13,774 nucleotides of DNA, from assembly GCA_002423465.1 (NCBI GenBank), contig DIWG01000081.1:23275-37048 (forward strand), written 5' to 3'. The position numbers were made by a program, and so were the translations under genes. This DNA comes from Syntrophaceae bacterium UBA6112. Lineage in GTDB: Bacteria > Desulfobacterota > Syntrophia > Syntrophales > UBA5619. Below are positions 6,935-11,835 of the stretch, piece by piece (the stretch's first letter is position 1; each line of letters begins with the position of its first letter). Under the pieces are notes generated by a model. That model was not told the origin of the DNA. It saw only the letters and a program-made list of their open reading frames with translations, and searched no databases.

Positions 6935-7750
6935 TTGAGTGTCGCAGACCATAGCTTTTCCACGATGACGTTTACGGAGCCGGAACCCGGCGTTGGCCTC
7001 TTGACCCTGAACCGTCCGGAGCGGCTTAATGCGGTCAATCCCGGGATGGTCACGGATTTCGAGGCGCTTTTTGCCGCCCTCGCCGGGGATAACACGATCC
7101 GGGTGCTGATCCTAACCGGTGCTGGGCGGGGCTTCTGTTCCGGGGCCGACCTGAGTGATGTGACCGACTACAAGGAGACGGAAGCCTTCGCCGATCCGGA
7201 AAGCTACCTCCGGCTCGGGCAGGAGCGGTACGGCCGGCTGGTCCTCGGCCTTCGGGCCATTCCCCAGCCGGTGATCGCGGCCGTGAACGGCCCGGCAGCG
7301 GGCGCCGGGTTCTGCCTCGCGCTCGCATCCGATGTCCGGTTTGCCTCGCCCGGGGCCTATTTCATCGCTTCGTTCATCAACATCGGCCTCTCCGCTGGGG
7401 AGCTGGGAAGCTCCTACCTCCTTCCCCGCCTCGTCGGCCTTTCCCGCGCGGCGGAGATCCTCTACACGGGCCGGAAGGTCCATGCCGAGGAGGCGGAGCG
7501 GATCGGCCTGGTCAGCCGCACGGTTCAGGCGGACACCCTCATCGAAACCGCCCTAGCCTGCGCCCGGCAGATGATCGCCAAGAGCCCCGGAGGGCTCAAG
7601 CTGACCAAGCGGGCCCTCGACCGGAACATCGATGCGCAGTCCCTGACGGAGGCGGTGGACTTCGAAAACCGCAACCAGGCGCTGATGGTCTTCTCCGGGG
7701 AGTTCTTCAAACTCATCCAGGCGTTTGCAAAGCCGCCGGAAAAGCGATAG
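6935..7750 (+). CDS. Enoyl-CoA hydratase/isomerase-family protein
   Basis: Crotonase-fold acyl-CoA enzyme, 271 aa, usual length. The fold signatures are present: LTLNRPERLNAVN near the N-terminus, the CoA/oxyanion segment GFCSGADL (66-73), and AAVNGPAAGAGF (115-126). The two glutamates of classical enoyl-CoA hydratase are absent by alignment: C127 occupies the first position and F147 the second. An acidic residue, E156 in LSAGELGSSYLLPRLVG, lies near the aspartate that serves dienoyl-CoA isomerase. Isomerase, hydrolase or lyase chemistry is therefore as likely as hydration. The start is TTG at 6935, set by GGAGG 7 nt upstream; the ATG at 6965 has no ribosome-binding site. It follows the truncated ligase by 11 nt and is surely co-transcribed with it, implying a CoA-thioester pathway. 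Confidence 0.9.
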   Translation: MSVADHSFSTMTFTEPEPGVGLLTLNRPERLNAVNPGMVTDFEALFAALAGDNTIRVLILTGAGRGFCSGADLSDVTDYKETEAFADPESYLRLGQERYGRLVLGLRAIPQPVIAAVNGPAAGAGFCLALASDVRFASPGAYFIASFINIGLSAGELGSSYLLPRLVGLSRAAEILYTGRKVHAEEAERIGLVSRTVQADTLIETALACARQMIAKSPGGLKLTKRALDRNIDAQSLTEAVDFENRNQALMVFSGEFFKLIQAFAKPPEKR

Positions 7751-7814
7751 CATAGAGATCATACCTTTTTGAATACGTTCGCACGCAGGATGGCGTGGAA
7801 AGGGAGATCGGGCC

Positions 7815-8447
7815 ATGGCGGAGATCAACGAAGAGTTTGTCCGGGCGCTTCTGACGCTGAATCGTCTCGCTGCAAAGAGGATCATGGCGGAGGCCTCCGG
7901 CGCCCTGACGCCTCTGGAGATCGCCGAGGGGATGATTGTCCGGGCGCTTGAATGGATCGGCCAGGGATGGCAAAGGGGGGACGTCGCCCTCTCCCAGGTT
8001 TACATGAGCGGGCGGATCTGCGAGGAGCTGATGGACGAACTCCTCCCGCCCGGCGCCCCGGACCGGAAGAACCAGCCGCCAATCGCCATTGCAACACTGG
8101 AAGACTACCACCTGCTGGGAAAGAGAATCGTCTATTCGGTTCTCCGGGCGGGCGGCTTCGATCTGAAGGATTACGGCCGGATGACCGTCGACGAGGCCGT
8201 CCGGCAGACCGTTGAAGACCGCCTCCAGGTTTTGCTGATCTCCGCGTTGATGCTTCCCTCGGCCCTCCACGTCCGGAATCTGGTCCTGCGGCTCAAATCG
8301 GCCTGCCCCGGCGTGAAGGTGGTCGTCGGCGGCGCCCCCTTCCTCTTCGATTCCATGCTCTGGCGAGAGGTCGGGGCTCACGCGATGGGTCGTTCGGCCT
8401 CCGAAGCCGCCGGCATCATTGAGAAGATTACGGGAGGCGCACGATGA
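7815..8447 (+). CDS. Corrinoid (B12-binding) methyltransferase protein
   Basis: Carries the cobalamin that shuttles a methyl group between a substrate methyltransferase and an acceptor-side methyltransferase, as in the MtmC/MtbC/MtaC and MetH-like families. 210 aa. Residues 1-85 form the helical cap (B12-binding-2); residues 88-205 the Rossmann-like B12 domain. The base-off motif is complete: D97-x-H99-x2-G102 with the lower-ligand His99, then S143-x-L145, then G172-G173. AGGGAG lies 8 nt before the ATG. The stop overlaps the next start as ATGA, so it is translationally coupled to the UroD-family methyltransferase. A dedicated reactivase (RamA/RACo type) is not seen in the window. The 64-nt gap before it holds no clear terminator or promoter. 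Confidence 0.93.
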   Translation: MAEINEEFVRALLTLNRLAAKRIMAEASGALTPLEIAEGMIVRALEWIGQGWQRGDVALSQVYMSGRICEELMDELLPPGAPDRKNQPPIAIATLEDYHLLGKRIVYSVLRAGGFDLKDYGRMTVDEAVRQTVEDRLQVLLISALMLPSALHVRNLVLRLKSACPGVKVVVGGAPFLFDSMLWREVGAHAMGRSASEAAGIIEKITGGAR

Positions 8448-9505
8448 CTTCGACAGCGATGACGTCCCTGCAACGGGTCCTGACCACCCTCGGCCACAAC
8501 GAGCCGGACCGCGTCCCTCTTTTCCTGTTGTCGACCCTGCACGGCGCGAAGGAGCTGGGCCTCTCCATCCGGGACTATTTCGCCGAGGCGGAAAACGTGG
8601 CGGAGGGACAGATCTGGCTGCGCGCTAAATACGGCCATGACTGTCTCTACAGCTTCTTCTACGCCCCCGTTGAAATCGAGGCTTGGGGCGGCGAGGTGAT
8701 CTTCCGGGACGACGGGCCGCCCAATTCCGGCCTGCCGTTCATTAGCGATCCGGAGCAGATCCTCGGTCTCAAACCGCCGGAGATCGAAAAAATCCCCTGC
8801 CTGGCCAAGGTTCTCCGGACCACGGAGATGATGAAGGCCCGCGTCGGAGACGACTGCCCGATCATCGGGGTCGTTATGTCCCCTTTCTCGCTCCCCGTGA
8901 TGCAGATGGGGTTCGACCGCTACCTGGATCTGATGGCGGAGAGGCCGGAGCACTTCGCGCGCCTCATGCAGGTCAACGAGGCGTTCTGCGCGGCTTGGGC
9001 CAACGCTCAGCTCCGGGCCGGGGCGACGGCGATCTGCTATTTCGACCCCATCTCCTCCCCGACCATCATTCCGCCCGATCTCTACCGCCGGACGGGCTTC
9101 GCGATCGCCAAACGGACCCTGGCGCGGATCCAGGGCCCGACGGCGACACACCTCGCCTCGGGCCGGGCGCTGGCCATTCTTGGCGACATCGCGCAAACCG
9201 GCACCGCCGCCGTCGGTGTGAGCGCCCTGGAGGATCTGACCAAGATCAAGTCCGCCTGCCGGGGGAAACTCACCATTCTGGGGAACCTCAACGGCATCGA
9301 GATGCGCCGCTGGAGCGCCGCGGAAACGGAAGCCCTTGTCCGCCGGGCCATCACCCAGGCGGGACCGGGGGGTGGATTTATCCTATCGGACAACCACGGC
9401 GAGATCCCCTGGCAGGTTCCCGATGAGGTACTCTTCGCCATCGCCGAGGCAACGCGCCGCTGGGGCGTCTACCCGGTGCAGGAGTCCGGATCCCATGGGA
9501 GGTAG
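8444..9505 (+). CDS. UroD-family (MtaA/CmuA-like) methyltransferase
   Basis: TIM-barrel protein of the uroporphyrinogen decarboxylase superfamily, in the branch that moves methyl groups to or from corrinoid proteins. 353 aa, typical length. It opens with RVLTTLGHNEPDRVPLF, the usual family start, and ends with GGGFILSDNHGEIPW. In MtaA/MtbA/CmuA zinc is held by an H-x-C...C set. Here the site reads H236-L-A238, with H318 where the last cysteine should lie, so two of three classical ligands are changed. H318 resembles the GHG of true UroD. Either the metal site is altered, or a substrate is bound without zinc activation. True UroD function is unlikely given the 4-nt overlap with the corrinoid gene. 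GGGAGG lies 7 nt before the first ATG, supporting 8444 over the in-frame ATG at 8459. Confidence 0.88.
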   Translation: MTSTAMTSLQRVLTTLGHNEPDRVPLFLLSTLHGAKELGLSIRDYFAEAENVAEGQIWLRAKYGHDCLYSFFYAPVEIEAWGGEVIFRDDGPPNSGLPFISDPEQILGLKPPEIEKIPCLAKVLRTTEMMKARVGDDCPIIGVVMSPFSLPVMQMGFDRYLDLMAERPEHFARLMQVNEAFCAAWANAQLRAGATAICYFDPISSPTIIPPDLYRRTGFAIAKRTLARIQGPTATHLASGRALAILGDIAQTGTAAVGVSALEDLTKIKSACRGKLTILGNLNGIEMRRWSAAETEALVRRAITQAGPGGGFILSDNHGEIPWQVPDEVLFAIAEATRRWGVYPVQESGSHGR

Positions 9506-11120
9506 AATCGCCATCTTGCTGTGCGAACACTACCGCCGGGAAGCGGAAACAGCACTGGCCCTGGAGGGCTTCGCAGACGCCGCCGTTGCTGCCTATCCCG
9601 CCCGGTGCAACCGGCCACCCCTACAAGCAGAGGAACTGGACGAAATCCTCTTTTCACTCGACGATTGCAATCCGGTGCACCTCTTCGGCGCGGCCTGCTG
9701 CCTGGCTGATATCGCGAAGCCCGCCGCCGGGGCTCTCCACGTTCTCCACCGTCTCCCACAGTGCTTCAGCCTGATTGCCGATCAGGACATCATCGACCGA
9801 TGCATTCGGGAGGGCGCTTACCTGGTTACCCCCGGCTGGCTTGCCGACTGGCCGGCGTGCCTCGAACGGATGGGGTTCAACCGGGAGCCGGCACGGGAGA
9901 TGTTTCGTGAAACCACGTCCCGGGTCATCCTCCTCGATACCGGAATCGATCCACTGAGCGGCTTTTATCTGAAGGACTTCGCCGATTTCATCGAACGGCC
10001 CTATCAGATCATCCCCGTTGGCCTCTCTCATATGCGTCTCCAGTTCACAAAGCTCATCCTGGGATGGCGCATGGAACAGCAGTTGCGGGAATCCTTCGAT
10101 GCCGCCCGCGAGATGAGCAAACAATCCGCCGACTACGCCATGGCTGTGGACCTTCTGGGCAAGTTGGCGCAGACCACGGAGGAAATGGAGGCCGTCGAGG
10201 CGATGCTCGACGTCTTCACGATGCTCTTTGCGGCGGGACGCGTTTCGTACTTGAGTTTCGTGGACGGCAGACCGGAGAGATTCTACCTGCGTCCGGAGGA
10301 AGCAAAACCCGAGGATCGCGAAGCCATCCGGATCCAACTGACCGACTTTCGGGAAGATAGCGCCTGGATGGAATCGGGAACGGGATTCCTGTTGCGCATC
10401 GTCCATCGGGGCGAAACGCAAGGGGTGATCGCCATCGATCGGATCACCTTCCCGGAATACCGGGAGCATTACCTGAATCTGGCGCTCAGCATTGTCAACG
10501 TCTGTGCGCTTCCCATCGACAACATCCACAAATACCAAAAACTCAAGAAAACCGAGGAGCTGCTCCGTAAGGCGAACGATGAACTCTTCCGTCTGGCCAC
10601 AACGGACGCCCTGACCGGCATCGCCAACCGCCGCTCCTTCGATGCGTATCTGGACAGAGAATGGAAGCGGATGCTCCGGGAGAAAACGCCACTGTCCCTT
10701 GTCCTGTGCGATATCGATTATTTCAAGAAATTCAATGATCTGTATGGTCATCAGGCGGGAGACGCCTGCCTTCAAAGCGTGGCGCAGGCCCTCCGCGGTT
10801 GCGTGGTGCGCCCGGGGGACTTCGTTGCCCGTTACGGGGGGGAAGAGTTCGTTGTCGTTCTTCCAGGCACCCCTGTAGAGGGTGCGCTCCACATTGCCGA
10901 GCAGATCCGGACGGACATCCGGAAACTCTCGATCAACCATGCCGGTTCGGATGTTGACCCGTTTGTTACCCTGAGTTTGGGAGTGGCGCAGGGGGTTCCC
11001 TCGCCGGAGACAAAGGCGGATGCCGTGCTTCGGGCGGCCGACGCGGCCCTTTACAAGGCCAAGAAACAGGGGCGGAACCGCGTGGTTGTCGCCGATGGAA
11101 AAAATATTGAAGGCATCTGA
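9495..11120 (+). CDS. DUF1638-like / GGDEF diguanylate cyclase fusion
   Basis: 541 aa. Residues 1 to about 195 resemble DUF1638, a family often found beside corrinoid methyltransferases (motifs LVTPGWLADW, RVILLDTGIDP, IIPVGLSHMRL). Residues ~200-360 are a helical linker plus a GAF-like sensory region ending in a short coiled coil. Residues 371-530 are a GGDEF domain with an intact GGEEF active site (448-452), metal/substrate motif CDIDYFKKFNDLYGHQAGD, and an RPGD inhibitory site (439-442). It should make cyclic di-GMP from two GTP with product feedback. No membrane segment, so cytoplasmic. The start at 9495 has AGGAG 10 nt upstream and overlaps the methyltransferase by 11 nt; an in-frame ATG at 9336 would lie deep within that gene. 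The GAF assignment is tentative, DUF1638 moderately sure, GGDEF certain. Confidence 0.9.
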   Translation: MGGRIAILLCEHYRREAETALALEGFADAAVAAYPARCNRPPLQAEELDEILFSLDDCNPVHLFGAACCLADIAKPAAGALHVLHRLPQCFSLIADQDIIDRCIREGAYLVTPGWLADWPACLERMGFNREPAREMFRETTSRVILLDTGIDPLSGFYLKDFADFIERPYQIIPVGLSHMRLQFTKLILGWRMEQQLRESFDAAREMSKQSADYAMAVDLLGKLAQTTEEMEAVEAMLDVFTMLFAAGRVSYLSFVDGRPERFYLRPEEAKPEDREAIRIQLTDFREDSAWMESGTGFLLRIVHRGETQGVIAIDRITFPEYREHYLNLALSIVNVCALPIDNIHKYQKLKKTEELLRKANDELFRLATTDALTGIANRRSFDAYLDREWKRMLREKTPLSLVLCDIDYFKKFNDLYGHQAGDACLQSVAQALRGCVVRPGDFVARYGGEEFVVVLPGTPVEGALHIAEQIRTDIRKLSINHAGSDVDPFVTLSLGVAQGVPSPETKADAVLRAADAALYKAKKQGRNRVVVADGKNIEGI

Positions 11121-11760
11121 GCCCAAACGGATCGGCATCATCGCCGACAGCCACGGCAACCGGGAGGCCACGGCAGCGGCGATCCTTCTGCTGAGGGAAC
11201 GCGGCGCCGGCCTTCTCGTTCATCTGGGCGACTTTTGCGATTCCGTTCGCCACGACCGGGCGGCGGCGATGATCGACCTCCTGATTCAAAATACCGTCCT
11301 TGCCGTCAAGGGGAACAACGACTTTCTGGTGGAAAATATGCTGGCTGACGACCGCCGCCCGCCCGATGCCGAAGGGTTCAAAGTTTTGGAATATTTACGG
11401 GACGTACCCGTTATCCGCGTTCGGGGCGACATCCGCTTTGCCCATTCGCTTCCCTTCGATACGCTCCGCGCTTTTTATGAGCCGATCGATACGGGAAACA
11501 CGCGGCGGGCGGAAGAACTCTTCGCCGAAGCGGATTTCCGGATCCTCTTCTGCGGCCATTCGCACCTCCCGATCCTGTTTCGAAAGTCGGACGGGCGTGT
11601 GACGCGGGAGACGGTCCCGGCGGAAAGGCCAATCGCCCTGAGGGATTCCGAACGTTACATCCTCGTAGCCGGGGCGGCGGCGGACGGGGAGTGCGCCCTG
11701 TACGACGGGGAAGCCGGAACCTACGAACGTCTCCGGGTGGGGTCAGGTCTTGGGATTTGA
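11095..11760 (+). CDS. Calcineurin-like phosphodiesterase (YfcE/MJ0936 type)
   Basis: 221-aa metallophosphoesterase of the small YfcE/MJ0936 class, di-metal dependent, hydrolysing phosphodiesters; physiological substrates of this class are poorly known. All metal motifs are present: D18-x-H20 (ADSHGN), G45-D46, G73-N-N-D76, H117, and G154-H155-S-H157. The ATG at 11095 overlaps the cyclase gene by 26 nt with no good ribosome-binding site, so translation probably depends on coupling. The last six residues (GSGLGI, 216-221) and the stop codon are supplied by the left arm of a perfect inverted repeat, meaning the native C-terminus may have been replaced by a repeat insertion. Neighbouring a diguanylate cyclase, it might act on a nucleotide signal, but it is not an EAL or HD-GYP enzyme and the link is speculative. 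Confidence 0.9.
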   Translation: MEKILKASEPKRIGIIADSHGNREATAAAILLLRERGAGLLVHLGDFCDSVRHDRAAAMIDLLIQNTVLAVKGNNDFLVENMLADDRRPPDAEGFKVLEYLRDVPVIRVRGDIRFAHSLPFDTLRAFYEPIDTGNTRRAEELFAEADFRILFCGHSHLPILFRKSDGRVTRETVPAERPIALRDSERYILVAGAAADGECALYDGEAGTYERLRVGSGLGI

Positions 11761-11791
11761 ATTTACGATTCAAATCCCAAGACCTGACCCC
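11739..11791. repeat. Perfect 24-bp inverted repeat (REP-like), 5-nt loop
   Basis: Arms 11739-11762 and 11768-11791 are perfectly complementary over 24 bp with loop TTACG. The outer end reads GGGGTCAGGTCTTG, which I recognise from memory as a recurrent REP-like palindrome of deltaproteobacterial genomes. It overlaps the phosphodiesterase stop codon. The hairpin should be very stable in RNA and could stop or stabilise transcripts before the downstream flavoprotein, though it lacks a T-run. Confidence 0.9.
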
Positions 11792-11800
11792 TTTCCGCTA

Positions 11801-11818
11801 AAAAGGTGTCTATCACCA
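11801..11818. repeat. Small palindrome AAAAAGGTGTCTATCACC
   Basis: GGTG-TCTAT-CACC lies 9 nt after the larger inverted repeat and just ahead of the flavoprotein's ribosome-binding site. It may be part of the same REP-like unit or a short regulatory hairpin. The stem is only 4 bp. Confidence 0.35.
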
Positions 11819-11835
11819 TTGATCTGGAGGGAATC

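Noticed and set aside
9336..9494. Upstream extension of the DUF1638-like/GGDEF gene
   Set aside because: It would overlap the methyltransferase by 170 nt and encode non-conserved sequence; the ATG at 9495 has a ribosome-binding site and begins the recognisable domain.
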